From Anaerolineales bacterium (GTDB taxonomy: Bacteria; Chloroflexota; Anaerolineae; Anaerolineales; UBA6663): 64,000 bases of DNA. The stretch spans positions 1-64,000 of the forward strand of contig JADZEK010000081.1 in NCBI GenBank assembly GCA_020850595.1, in the 5' to 3' direction. The translations under genes were made by a program, and so were the position numbers. The notes beneath the pieces were generated by a model. The model saw only the letters and a program-made list of their open reading frames with translations. It ran no database searches and had not been told where the DNA came from. Positions 29,045 through 37,369 of this stretch are shown here, piece by piece (position 1 is the first letter of the stretch; every line of letters starts with the position of its first letter).

Positions 29045-31528
29045 ATGGACGCCAAATCGCTCGCCACGCTTGAGCTGGCGAAAATTCTCGACCGGCTCAG
29101 CAAATACACCGCCTTTTCGGCCAGCATGGCTCTGGCGTTGGCGCTCACGCCGACTACCGATCTGCGCGAAGCTCAGCGCCGCCAGGCCCAGACGACCGAG
29201 GCCCGCCGCCTGCTGAGCATTAAGCCCGACCTGACCATCGGCGGCGCGCGCGACGTCCGCCCACAGGCCCAGTCGGCGGCCATCGGCGGCGTGCTCGAGC
29301 CGAACGAGATGCTGGATGTGAAGAACACGCTGATCGCCGGGCGCACCATGCAGCGCACGCTGCTGCGCTTGGCCGACCAGTTTCCCAGCCTGGCGGCGCT
29401 GGCCGCGCGGCTGGCCGAGACCCCCGGCCTAGTCGAGGCCATCAGCCAAACGCTGGACGAGCGCGGCGAGGTGCTCGACTCGGCCTCGCCCGAGCTGACC
29501 ACCATCCGCCACGACCTGCGCCTGGCGCACGACCGGCTGCTGCAAAAGCTCCAGCGTATCTTGGGCGACCCCAAGAACACGCCCTACCTGCAAGAAGCCC
29601 TCATCACCCAGCGCGACGGTCGCTACGTCATCCCGCTCAAGGCCGACTTCAAGGGCCGCATCCGCGGCATCGTCCACGACCAATCGGCCTCGGGCGCGAC
29701 CGTGTTTATTGAGCCGCTCTCGACCGTCGAACTGAACAATACCTGGCGTGAGTTGAAGCTGGCTGAGGCCCAAGAGATCCGCCGGATTATGGCGGCGCTC
29801 TCGGCGCTGGTGGGGCAGCAGGCCGCGCGCATCATCGCGATCGTGGACACGCTGGCCGAGATTGACCTGGCCTTTGCCAAGGCGCGCTACGCCGACACGC
29901 TGCGCGCGCATGAGCCACTCCTGCGCGAGTTCCGCAAGGTGAGCGCGGAGGCCGAACGGGCCGCGGCCGGCACGCGTCGCCACCCCGGCTCAACGCTCAA
30001 GCTGCTGCAAGCGCGCCACCCGCTGATCAACCCCGACCACGTGGTGCCGATTGACGTGGCGCTCGACGACGCCACCTACGCGCTGGTCATCACCGGCCCC
30101 AACACCGGCGGCAAGACCGTCAGCCTGAAGACCGTGGGGCTGCTGGCGCTGATGGCCCAGTGCGGGCTGCACCTCCCGGCCGGGTCTGGCTCGGAGTTGT
30201 CGGTGTTCCCGCGCATCTACGCCGACATCGGCGACGAGCAATCTATCGAGCAGTCGCTCTCGACCTTCTCGGCGCACATCACCAACACCATCCGCATCCT
30301 GCGGCGCGCCGACGACCGCTCACTCATCATCCTGGACGAGTTGGGCGCGGGCACCGACCCGGCCGAAGGCTCGGCCCTGGCGCGCGCCATGCTGTCCTAC
30401 CTGCTGGATATGGGCGCGACCACGCTGGTCGCCACGCACTACCCCGAACTGAAGGGCTATGCCTACACCACGCCGGGGGTGCGCAACGCCAGCATGGAGT
30501 TCGACCTGGACACGCTGGCCCCCACCTACCGGCTGATCATCGGGTTGCCGGGTCGCTCCAACGCTTTCGCCATCGCTGCGCGGCTAGGGCTGGATGCGAC
30601 GATCATTGATGAGGCCAAGCAGCTGGTAGGACAGGCCGACCTGGAATCGGAGAAGCTGCTGGAGGAAATCCACCAGGCGCGGGTGGAGGTGCGCGCCGAG
30701 CGCACGCGGGCCGAGAACGCCCGCCGCGACGCCGAAGAGACCGAGCGCGAGCTGGCGCTGCGCCTGGAGCAGATTGAGGACGAGCGCCGCAACGTGCTGG
30801 AGCAGGCCCGCCGCACCGCCGCCCAAGAGCTAGACGGTCTGCGCGACGAGCTAAGCGAGCTGAAGCGCAAGCTGGCCCGCGCCGCCGCGCTGGGCCAGCC
30901 GGGCCGCGCGTCCGCCGGCGATGACACGGACGAGACGCCGGGTGACCTGCTCGACGCGGTGGACACTGGGCTGGCGAAGACCGAGCGCGCCCACGCCGCG
31001 CCCGTGGCCGCCCGGCCCATAGACACCGGCCGCGGCGCGCCGGCCAGGCGCGCCATCCGCCTGGGCGACACAGTGAAGCTCAAGCACCTCAACTCCATCG
31101 GCGTGGTGACGGCGCTGACGGCGGCCGAGGCCGAGGTGCAGGTGGGCCGCATGCGCATCCGCGCCAAGCTGGATGAGATCGTCCTGCGCGCCTCGCCGGA
31201 GGAAGACATCCTCGCCGCCACGCGCCCCGCGCCCGCCCCAGACGCCGCGCCCAAGATCGGGCTGCACCCCTCGCCGGGGCTGGAGCTGGACTTGCGCGGG
31301 CAGATCGTGGAAGACGCGCTGTCCGAGGTGGAACGTTACCTGGACGCCGCCTACCTGGCGGGCCTGCCGTGGGTGCGCCTGATCCACGGCAAGGGCACGG
31401 GCAAGCTGCGCCAGGCCGTGCGCGAATATCTGCGCGCCAGCCCGGTGGTTAAGAGCCACGAGACCGGGCAAGAGGCCGAGGGCGGCGACGGCGTGACGGT
31501 GGTGAAGCTGGCCCTGGCCGCCGACTAG
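29045..31528 (+). CDS. mutS2: MutS2 family protein (endonuclease MutS2 / ribosome rescue)
   Basis: 827 residues, normal length. Order: MutS-like core and clamp region (1-300), ATPase domain with Walker A 'ITGPNTGGKTVSLKT' (about residue 352) and Walker B 'SLIILDELGAGTDPAEGS', a long charged coiled coil (about 535-620), a KOW-like linker 'LGDTVKLKHLNSIGVV', and a C-terminal Smr nuclease domain 'LDLRGQIVEDALSEVERYL' with 'RLIHGKGTGKLRQAV'. MutS2 proteins suppress recombination or split collided ribosomes. The phosphoesterase gene follows after 11 bases. Confidence 0.95.
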   Translation: MDAKSLATLELAKILDRLSKYTAFSASMALALALTPTTDLREAQRRQAQTTEARRLLSIKPDLTIGGARDVRPQAQSAAIGGVLEPNEMLDVKNTLIAGRTMQRTLLRLADQFPSLAALAARLAETPGLVEAISQTLDERGEVLDSASPELTTIRHDLRLAHDRLLQKLQRILGDPKNTPYLQEALITQRDGRYVIPLKADFKGRIRGIVHDQSASGATVFIEPLSTVELNNTWRELKLAEAQEIRRIMAALSALVGQQAARIIAIVDTLAEIDLAFAKARYADTLRAHEPLLREFRKVSAEAERAAAGTRRHPGSTLKLLQARHPLINPDHVVPIDVALDDATYALVITGPNTGGKTVSLKTVGLLALMAQCGLHLPAGSGSELSVFPRIYADIGDEQSIEQSLSTFSAHITNTIRILRRADDRSLIILDELGAGTDPAEGSALARAMLSYLLDMGATTLVATHYPELKGYAYTTPGVRNASMEFDLDTLAPTYRLIIGLPGRSNAFAIAARLGLDATIIDEAKQLVGQADLESEKLLEEIHQARVEVRAERTRAENARRDAEETERELALRLEQIEDERRNVLEQARRTAAQELDGLRDELSELKRKLARAAALGQPGRASAGDDTDETPGDLLDAVDTGLAKTERAHAAPVAARPIDTGRGAPARRAIRLGDTVKLKHLNSIGVVTALTAAEAEVQVGRMRIRAKLDEIVLRASPEEDILAATRPAPAPDAAPKIGLHPSPGLELDLRGQIVEDALSEVERYLDAAYLAGLPWVRLIHGKGTGKLRQAVREYLRASPVVKSHETGQEAEGGDGVTVVKLALAAD

Positions 31529-31539
31529 GCGCCTCCTGC

Positions 31540-32436
31540 ATGACGCGCCTCGCCCTCCTGGCCGATATTCACGGCAACCTGCCCGCGCTGCAAGCGGTAT
31601 TGGCCGACCTGGACCAGCACGCGGTGGACCAGGTGGTCGTGGCGGGCGACGTGATTAACTGGGGGCCGTTCAACGCCGCCGTGATGGACGTGGTGCTGGC
31701 GCGCGGCTGGGCCGTCATCCGTGGCAACAACGAGTATTACCTGCTCGACCACGGCACGCCGCGCGCTCCGGCCGCCTGGAGCAACCGCCGCCAATGGGCC
31801 ATGCTCGATTGGCTGCGCGACCAACTGGCTGGGCCGCACCACGCCGCCATCGCCGCCTGGCCCGACACGCTGAGCCTGCGCTACCCCGACGCGCCCGCGC
31901 TGCGCGTGGTGCACGGCACGCCGCGCGCGAACAACGAGCCGCTGTACCCCGACTCAACTGAAGCCGAAATTGCCGCCGCGCTGGCGGGCGTGGAAGAGCG
32001 CACCGTGATCGCCGCGCACACGCACCTGCCGGTAGACCGCCACGCGGCGGCTGTCCACCTGCTCAACCCCGGCTCGGTGGGCGTGCCGCTAGATGGCCTG
32101 CACCGCGGGCGCTACCTGCTGCTCGAAGGCGACGCCGAGGGCTGGCGGCCCACTTTCCGCAGTGTGCCGATTGACCCGGCCCCGGTGCTGGCCGAGCTGG
32201 AACGGCAGCGCTTCCGTGAGCAGATGGGGGTGGTGGGCCACTTCGTGGCGGCGGAGTTTGCCAACGCGCGGCTGGAGCTGATGCCGTTCCTAGTGTGGCG
32301 GCGGCAGCATTGCCCCGACGCGCCGTTTGGCGAAGAACTGCTGGCCGACTATGCCGCCGTGAACCCGTTCGACTATATGCCGGAAGCCTACCGCGCGGGC
32401 TGGCAGGTGGTGGGGGGCGATCATGGCGCAGCCTGA
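31540..32436 (+). CDS. Calcineurin-like metallophosphoesterase
   Basis: 298 residues. Dimetal motifs in order: 'LADIHGNLPAL' (D-x-H), 'VVAGDVINWGP' (G-D), 'IRGNNEYYL' (G-N-N/H-E), 'VVHGTPR' and 'IAAHTHLPVDR' (G/A-H-T-H), then 'LNPGSVGVPLDG'. The first half resembles YfcE/DIP-type phosphodiesterases; the C-terminal 90 residues are an additional helical part. Cytoplasmic; substrate unknown. It follows mutS2 closely and overlaps the next gene by 14 bases, so a three-gene unit is likely. Confidence 0.87.
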   Translation: MTRLALLADIHGNLPALQAVLADLDQHAVDQVVVAGDVINWGPFNAAVMDVVLARGWAVIRGNNEYYLLDHGTPRAPAAWSNRRQWAMLDWLRDQLAGPHHAAIAAWPDTLSLRYPDAPALRVVHGTPRANNEPLYPDSTEAEIAAALAGVEERTVIAAHTHLPVDRHAAAVHLLNPGSVGVPLDGLHRGRYLLLEGDAEGWRPTFRSVPIDPAPVLAELERQRFREQMGVVGHFVAAEFANARLELMPFLVWRRQHCPDAPFGEELLADYAAVNPFDYMPEAYRAGWQVVGGDHGAA

Positions 32437-32893
32437 ACGCGAGGAGACCGCCGTGCTGGCGCCGACCGGCGGTGGCGGGCTGCCGCCCTTCATGCGCACG
32501 TGGCTGGGGGGGGTGCGGCCGCTGCTGGCGCTGGTGCTCGGCAACCTGTGCGGCTGGGCGGCGTGGCGGCTGGGGTTGTCGGCGGTGCTGGCACTGTGGC
32601 AGGGGCAACCATCGCCCGGCGACTTGCCGCGCCTGATCACTCTGACGGCCCTGAGCGCCATCATCATGGCCGGGCCGCCGGTGCTGGTGGGGGCGTTAGC
32701 GGCGCGGCTAGCGGGGCAGGCGCACCTGCTGGTGGGGGTGCTGGCCGGGCTGTGGGCGCTGACACTCATCCGAACCGTGCCGGCGGGCCTGCCCATTGCG
32801 CCGGGGCTGTGGTATGCCCCCACCGTGCTGGTGCTGTTCTCCGGCGGCATGGGCGGCTGGACGATGAGCGGGGGGCGCAAGCGCCAGGACTGA
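32423..32893 (+). CDS. Hypothetical membrane protein
   Basis: 156 residues, unrecognised. After a hydrophilic 28-residue start come about four hydrophobic segments ('PLLALVLGNLCGWAAWRLGL', a second near 'LTALSAIIMAGPPVLVGALA', a third near 'LLVGVLAGLWALTLI', a fourth near 'WYAPTVLVLFSGGMGGW'). It overlaps the phosphoesterase by 14 bases and precedes a strong terminator, so it is the last gene of the mutS2 unit. Function unknown. Confidence 0.72.
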   Translation: MAQPEREETAVLAPTGGGGLPPFMRTWLGGVRPLLALVLGNLCGWAAWRLGLSAVLALWQGQPSPGDLPRLITLTALSAIIMAGPPVLVGALAARLAGQAHLLVGVLAGLWALTLIRTVPAGLPIAPGLWYAPTVLVLFSGGMGGWTMSGGRKRQD

Positions 32894-32916
32894 AGTGCCG
32901 AGCGTGTGACACCGGC

Positions 32917-32957
32917 CAGACGCAAACGGTCGAGCTTAGCTCGACCGTTTGCGTCTG
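32917..32957. terminator. Long perfect hairpin terminator
   Basis: 19-bp perfect stem (32917-32935 with 32939-32957) with a 3-base loop, between convergent genes. Little T-run; probably bidirectional. Confidence 0.75.
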
Positions 32958-32979
32958 CCGATCAGGCCGCTTTTGGCGC

Positions 32980-34332
32980 TTAGGCGGGGCGCGGGAGGCC
33001 GGCTTGCAGGTCGGCGGTGACCAGGCCCGCCACGCGCCGGCCGATCTCCACGGCAAAGTTGGTGCCCCGGTCCCAGGGGTAGACCTGGCTCATGCTGGCG
33101 AAGTACAGCCCCGGTACGGGCGTGCGCACGTCGGGGATGTTGCGCGAGTGGTTCAGCGGCGGCACGGGCTGGGCGTAGGCCGTCTTCCACAGCCACACCT
33201 CCCTAATCCAACTCCGGTCGAACTCCGGGTTCATCTTCTGAATGGCGGGCAGGAAGCGCTCGAGCAGGTCTTCCTGGCTGAGCCGAAAGTGCTCGTGGCC
33301 GGGGTCGAGGTAGTCGCCGACGTAGACCAGGTGGTCGCCGCCATAGTGCTCGCGGCCGATGTAGTTGGTGTGCTCGACCAGCGCCAGGAAGGGGAAGCCC
33401 GCTTCCTTGGGCATGCTGTGCCAGTAGTAGTTGGTGAGCTTGTGCTTCAGCGCCAGCACCAGCACCACCGCGCCCATGCTCTTCAGCGCTTGCAGCTTGG
33501 CGCTGTATTCGGCGGGCAGGTCAGGGGCCAGGCGGGCCATCAGCGCGGGTGACGAGGTAGAGATGACGGCGTGATAGCGTTCGGCGCCGGCGGCGGTGGT
33601 CACGGCCAACTGCCCATCGGCCTCGCGCCGGATGCCGGTCACGGCGCTGTCCAGCCGAATCTCCACGCCCAGCCCGCGCACGACCGCGGCCAACTTGTCC
33701 ATGAAGGCCTGAAAGCCGCCGGTAAAGGTGCCCAGCCGCGTGGTGCGTGAGTGCAGCCGCGCCCACAGCCAGGCCATGTTCACCACGTCCAGGTTTTCCT
33801 CGCCGAATTTGCCCACCAGCAGCGGCCGCCACAGCAGCGCGTACAGGCGCGGGCCGTACCACTTCTTGGTCCAGGCGGCGGCTGTTACTTTTTCCAGCGG
33901 CTGCCACCAGGGCGTCAGCCGCAGGTAGAGCGTGGCCACGCCAAACCGGATCATATCCGTCAGCGGATAGTTGCGCAGAAAGAAGCGCAGCGCCATCAGC
34001 GGCGAGTCGAGCGGCTCGAACTTGCCGTTGACGTAGGCTACGGTGTAGGGGCGGGGGAAGAGCACCTGATCGCGCCAGCCCAGCTCGTCAATCAGGCCCA
34101 GGATGGCGCTGTCGGAGGCGAACCAGTGGTGGTAGTACTTCTCCAGCGACCAATCCCAATGCGGCGCTTTGAAGCCCGCCGCCAGGCCGCCCACCTGCGG
34201 CGCGGCCTCGTAGATGGTGACGCGGTGGCCCGCACGGGCCAGGTCATAGGCGGCGGCCAGCCCGGCCGGTCCCGCGCCAATGATGGCGACGCGCTTGCCC
34301 GTTTCGGCGACTTTAGCGGGCGGCTGGCTCAC
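32980..34332 (-). CDS. FAD-dependent oxidoreductase (amine oxidase / protoporphyrinogen oxidase fold)
   Basis: 450 residues. Dinucleotide-binding motif '[20 protein letters not shown]' (about 14-33) with '[17 protein letters not shown]' after it, and the C-terminal FAD motif around '[20 protein letters not shown]'. The middle contains '[20 protein letters not shown]' and '[15 protein letters not shown]', as in NAD(P)-binding amine oxidase-like and UDP-galactopyranose-mutase-like enzymes. Its ATG overlaps the stop of the flippase-like gene (ATGA), so the two work together; a role in envelope lipid or glycan metabolism is inferred. Confidence 0.82.
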   Translation of the reverse strand: MSQPPAKVAETGKRVAIIGAGPAGLAAAYDLARAGHRVTIYEAAPQVGGLAAGFKAPHWDWSLEKYYHHWFASDSAILGLIDELGWRDQVLFPRPYTVAYVNGKFEPLDSPLMALRFFLRNYPLTDMIRFGVATLYLRLTPWWQPLEKVTAAAWTKKWYGPRLYALLWRPLLVGKFGEENLDVVNMAWLWARLHSRTTRLGTFTGGFQAFMDKLAAVVRGLGVEIRLDSAVTGIRREADGQLAVTTAAGAERYHAVISTSSPALMARLAPDLPAEYSAKLQALKSMGAVVLVLALKHKLTNYYWHSMPKEAGFPFLALVEHTNYIGREHYGGDHLVYVGDYLDPGHEHFRLSQEDLLERFLPAIQKMNPEFDRSWIREVWLWKTAYAQPVPPLNHSRNIPDVRTPVPGLYFASMSQVYPWDRGTNFAVEIGRRVAGLVTADLQAGLPRPA

Positions 34333-35444
34333 TCGGCGCCGCCTTTGGCGCCGGCCGACTCAGCCCCGGATGTGTTGGGCCGGTGTGCGGGCGGCTGAGC
34401 GTCAGCGCCGGGCGCGGGCTTGGCCTGCTCCAGCTTCTGATAGTCGGCCTGCACGGTCTCCCACTTCAGGCCGGCGCGGGCCATGAAGTAGGCCCCCACC
34501 AGGGTGATGGGCAGCCACAGCGCGGCGTGCAGCACCAGCGTGTAGCCCGCCGCCACCGCCGGGTTGACGCCGTAGGCCGAGAGCACGGCGATGCCGGGGG
34601 TGTCAAACGTGCCGACGTAGCCGGGGGCCGAGGGGATCGTCGTCGCCAGGTTGACGATGCCGTTCATGAGCATCAGCCCAAAGAACCCGCCGGTGTAGCC
34701 GGTGAAGTCGAAGGCGTGCATCACGAACCAGTATTTGCCCGTCTCCAACAGCCAGATGACGACCGAGGTGAGGAAGACCATCAGGATGTTGCGCGGCGAG
34801 CGCAGCGCCTCCAGCCCGGTCCAGAAGTTCTCCACCAGCGGCGTGATCTTGGCGCGCGGCCCGGCGGGCAGGCGCGGCGCGACCAGGCGGTGATACAGCC
34901 CCAGCGATTGGTGCGGGAACATGGCGGCCAGCAGGAAGACCAGCAGCGCCCCGGCGAAGGCCGCCGTGCCCCAAACCGTGAGGGCCTGAATGCTGCCGGC
35001 GAAGCCCGAACTCATGGTCAGGTGCGCCAGGGCGTTCAGGTTGAAGAAGATGAACATGAGCATGACCACGCCGTCGAAGATGCGTTCGATGAGGATGGTG
35101 GCCAGGCTGGCGCTGATGGGTACCCCCTGCTCGCGGCGCAGCACGTAGGCGCGCAGCACCTCGCCGGCGCGGGCGGGGTAGATGTTGTTGCCCATGTAGC
35201 CGATGGTGACGATGGGGAACATGGCGTTGGTGGAGATGGTCTTGAGCGGCTTGAGCAGGTAGTGCCAGCGCCAGGCGCGCGCCCAGACCCCCACGAAGTA
35301 GATCGCCACGCCGGGCGCCAGCCACCAGTAGTTGGCGGTGCGCAGCGCCGACCAGACGTCGGCCCAGTGGATATTGCGTAGCGCCACCCACAAGAAGACG
35401 GCGCTGATGAGCACCCCGACCCAGAATTGCCAGCGTTTTAGCAC
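34329..35444 (-). CDS. Flippase-like / lysylphosphatidylglycerol synthase TM-region family protein (UPF0104)
   Basis: 371 residues from GTG 35444, which has GAGG nine bases upstream; an earlier GTG at 35474 lies inside a hairpin and lacks a site. About eight membrane segments. Family marks: '[10 protein letters not shown]', '[20 protein letters not shown]', '[19 protein letters not shown]' and '[20 protein letters not shown]'. This family includes the flippase half of MprF and AglD-like proteins acting on lipid-linked molecules. The Pro/Ala-rich tail overlaps the oxidoreductase start by four bases. Confidence 0.86.
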   Translation of the reverse strand: MLKRWQFWVGVLISAVFLWVALRNIHWADVWSALRTANYWWLAPGVAIYFVGVWARAWRWHYLLKPLKTISTNAMFPIVTIGYMGNNIYPARAGEVLRAYVLRREQGVPISASLATILIERIFDGVVMLMFIFFNLNALAHLTMSSGFAGSIQALTVWGTAAFAGALLVFLLAAMFPHQSLGLYHRLVAPRLPAGPRAKITPLVENFWTGLEALRSPRNILMVFLTSVVIWLLETGKYWFVMHAFDFTGYTGGFFGLMLMNGIVNLATTIPSAPGYVGTFDTPGIAVLSAYGVNPAVAAGYTLVLHAALWLPITLVGAYFMARAGLKWETVQADYQKLEQAKPAPGADAQPPAHRPNTSGAESAGAKGGAE

Positions 35445-35472
35445 GAAAAATGGCCTCGACGGCGAATAGCAC

Positions 35473-35511
35473 ACCGGCGGGGATCACCCCGCCGGTATAT
35501 TGGCGATTATA
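35473..35511 (-). promoter_or_regulatory. -10 box and leader hairpin upstream of the flippase-like gene
   Basis: Minus-strand TATAAT (35506-35511) is followed by a perfect 10-bp stem with a 4-base loop (35487-35496 with 35473-35482), then 28 bases to GTG 35444. The hairpin would be at the very 5' end of the mRNA and could protect it or modulate expression. It has no T-run. Confidence 0.45.
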
Positions 35512-35550
35512 CCATTCGTGATACACGCGGGCGGGGCGTTTGGCGCGGCG

Positions 35551-36651
35551 CTAGCGCACAGCGACCGGCAGGTAGACCGGCGCGCAGTAGCCGGTGTATA
35601 TGCCGAGGCTCCAATCTTTGAGCACACCAGAGTTCGGGCTGTTGTTGTCCTTGATGGTCAGCGTCCAGGTGCCGTTGGGGTCCACGCCGACAAAGCGGCC
35701 CATGGCCCCCTCCGGCTGCACCTGCGCCAGCACGACGTTGTTGGAATAGTCGGCGTCGGTGACCGGGCCGCCGGGCGGGATGGGCGAGTCGGTCCAGGTG
35801 GTGCCGTTGTAGAGGTTATCAAACGGACCGCCGCGATTATTGGTCAGGGTGGTGGTGAGGCCATCGGGCGCGGTCAACATCAGCGTCAGGTCGCCGGAAG
35901 CCGAATGCGAGATGACGGTCTGGGCCGTCACGTTCGTCAGGTAGTGCCCGGCGTTGCTGACGACGATGTTGGAGGTCGTTGTGCCGGGGTTGGCGATGGG
36001 CGTGTCAACCGAGTTACTGTAGGACCGGTCGTCCACGATCAGGAGCTCGTTGAGCGTAGTGATCTCCAGTTCCCAGCGGTTGAGCGTGCCGGTATCGCCC
36101 CCGGCGTTGTCGCGCACCACCAGTTGCCAATTGCCGTTGGGGCTATGGAAGCGATAGTTGCCCATGGCGCCTTCGGGCACCAGGTAGTATTGGGGCACAT
36201 TGTTGGTGAAAGCGACTTCGGTGACGCCCAGGGTCTGGTCGTCGTCCCAGGTGGTGGCGGAGAAGACGTTGTCGGCGCTGCCGCCATTCTGCGTGGTGAG
36301 CGTGCCGGTCAGGTCGGCGGGGTAGGGCGAGTTGAGGTAGATGTCCAGATCGGCGTTCCAGGTGTGCGAGATCGCGGTGTAGGCCGTCACCTTCCAGAGG
36401 TCGTAGCTTAGGCCGCTGACGGTGAGCGTGCGGGTGATGGTGTTGAGGTCGGGGATGGCGACCGGCGTCACGTCTTGATAGTGGGTGGTGGTGACGGTGC
36501 AGCCGGGCGGCGCATCTACGGTGGTGGCGGCGGCGGGCCGGCGTTCCGGAGGCGGGGTGTTCGCGGCGGCAAGTTGCGGCGGGCGCCCTAGCAAAGCCAG
36601 CCCAGCGGCAGCGATGAGCAGCGAGTTTCTCAGGCAAGCGGCAGGCAGCAT
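35551..36651 (-). CDS. Secreted protein with two P/Homo B (proprotein convertase) domains
   Basis: 366 residues. Signal peptide (1-29), then two copies of a P/Homo B-type beta-sandwich (about 55-200 and 205-350). Repeated marks: 'HTWNADLDIYLNSP' and 'HSASGDLTLMLTAP', 'VPEGAMGNYRFHSPNGNWQL' and 'QPEGAMGRFVGVDPNGTWTL', each ending in 'GTLNRWELEI' or 'GVLKDWSLGI'. No protease domain is attached, so it is probably a surface-binding or structural protein. The C-terminus 'CAPVYLPVAVR' matches the short Y-x-P tail also found at the end of the protein at 41144-43921. Confidence 0.85.
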   Translation of the reverse strand: MLPAACLRNSLLIAAAGLALLGRPPQLAAANTPPPERRPAAATTVDAPPGCTVTTTHYQDVTPVAIPDLNTITRTLTVSGLSYDLWKVTAYTAISHTWNADLDIYLNSPYPADLTGTLTTQNGGSADNVFSATTWDDDQTLGVTEVAFTNNVPQYYLVPEGAMGNYRFHSPNGNWQLVVRDNAGGDTGTLNRWELEITTLNELLIVDDRSYSNSVDTPIANPGTTTSNIVVSNAGHYLTNVTAQTVISHSASGDLTLMLTAPDGLTTTLTNNRGGPFDNLYNGTTWTDSPIPPGGPVTDADYSNNVVLAQVQPEGAMGRFVGVDPNGTWTLTIKDNNSPNSGVLKDWSLGIYTGYCAPVYLPVAVR

Positions 36652-36732
36652 GGCCCAGTCTCCTTGTAGAAAAGCCCGGCCGGGCCGCGCCCGACCCTGA
36701 GGCCTGAGCCATTATTATAGGCCCGCGGGGGC

Positions 36733-36770
36733 AAACAAAAGGGGCGAGGCCGTGCTAGGCGCCTCGCCCC
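36733..36770 (-). terminator. Terminator for the SWIM-protein gene
   Basis: On the minus strand, GGGGCGAGGC/GCCTCGCCCC stem (36741-36750 with 36761-36770, 10-base loop) followed by TTTTGTTT. Confidence 0.85.
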
Positions 36771-36795
36771 GGGGGGTTACGAGCAAGCGGGCCGG

Positions 36796-37038
36796 CTAGG
36801 CCGCTGCCGGCTGCGGCAGCATGCGATCGAGCAGTTGTTCCAGCGCCATGGTATGGCTGCAGCGTTCACGCAAGAGGAAGAATTCGCAGTCGCACTTGAA
36901 GATACCGTCTTTGAAGCTCACCTGGTGGTCGTTATTCTCCCCGGTGAAGGTTAGGTGGAATTGGTCGAAGTGGAAGCGCTCGCGCTCCTGAGCGTAGCGC
37001 TTGGCCTTCTCAATCTTGCCAATCATGCCATGATCCAT
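36796..37038 (-). CDS. Small SWIM zinc-finger protein
   Basis: 80 residues. The C-terminal half has a SWIM-type motif C-x-C-x8-C-x-H: 'CDCEFFLLRERCSHTMALE' (about residues 49-67), which binds zinc and mediates DNA or protein contacts. The N-terminal half is charged with an aromatic cluster ('ERERFHFDQFHLTFTGE'). AAGGAAG precedes the ATG. A promoter, a 21-codon frame and a hairpin-T terminator lie upstream on the same strand with no other promoter seen, so expression may depend on read-through. A terminator follows. Biological role unknown. Confidence 0.75.
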   Translation of the reverse strand: MDHGMIGKIEKAKRYAQERERFHFDQFHLTFTGENNDHQVSFKDGIFKCDCEFFLLRERCSHTMALEQLLDRMLPQPAAA

Positions 37039-37096
37039 GTCTCAGCTTCCTTTCTGCCGCCCAGGGCGGCGCCGTGCCAAAGAAACCGCGCCAGAC

Positions 37097-37139
37097 AAAA
37101 AAAGAAGCACGCAGAGCGTCAGGGCACGCTGCGTGCTTC
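37097..37139 (-). terminator. Hairpin-T7 terminator within the SWIM-gene leader
   Basis: On the minus strand GAAGCACGC pairs with GCGTGCTTC (37131-37139 with 37104-37112), continued by ACGCT/AGCGT pairs with a 2-base bulge and a 6-base loop, then seven T. It lies between a good promoter and the SWIM gene, as in attenuators. The stop codon of a 21-codon frame falls in the loop. Confidence 0.75.
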
Positions 37140-37184
37140 GCCAGAGGCTTCATCCAGAATTGTCAGCAGTGACTCGCGGCTCAT
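37119..37184 (-). CDS. Putative 21-residue leader peptide
   Basis: ATG 37184 to TGA 37119, encoding 'MSRESLLTILDEASGEARSV' plus Pro. GGAGGG lies 12 bases upstream (rather far). The frame begins about 50 bases after the predicted transcription start and ends inside the terminator loop, so a ribosome reaching the stop would open the 5' arm of the hairpin. No run of one amino acid is seen that would name an effector. Could also be a chance frame in a small RNA. Confidence 0.35.
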   Translation of the reverse strand: MSRESLLTILDEASGEARSVP

Positions 37185-37240
37185 ATGGCCGTTGGTCCCT
37201 CCGCTTCGGGTGGTACTCTCAGGTTCAGGGTACTGCCAGA

Positions 37241-37269
37241 AGTATAGAGGCACTCGCAGGGGGAGTCAA
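37241..37269 (-). promoter_or_regulatory. Strong sigma-70-type promoter
   Basis: Minus-strand TTGACT (37264-37269), exactly 17 bases, TATACT (37241-37246). Predicted start near 37234. It drives the leader and possibly the SWIM gene, or an independent small RNA of about 135 bases ending at the terminator. Confidence 0.7.
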
Positions 37270-37369
37270 CTGACGGTTGGCCCCCGCTTCAGCGCCGATC
37301 ATCACTGGCGCGCATTTGGGGCCGGATTCGCGCGGCTAAAGGGTTGGTGAGAGTTTCGCGGCGGGACGC

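Noticed and set aside
37140-37240. Resemblance of the SWIM-gene leader to TPP, glycine, SAM or T-box RNA elements
   Set aside because: Short matches exist (e.g. GAACCUGA, CGGAGGGAC, CUCUCAGG and GGGUGGUAC on one or the other strand) but none of the required stems and partner motifs of these classes are present together.
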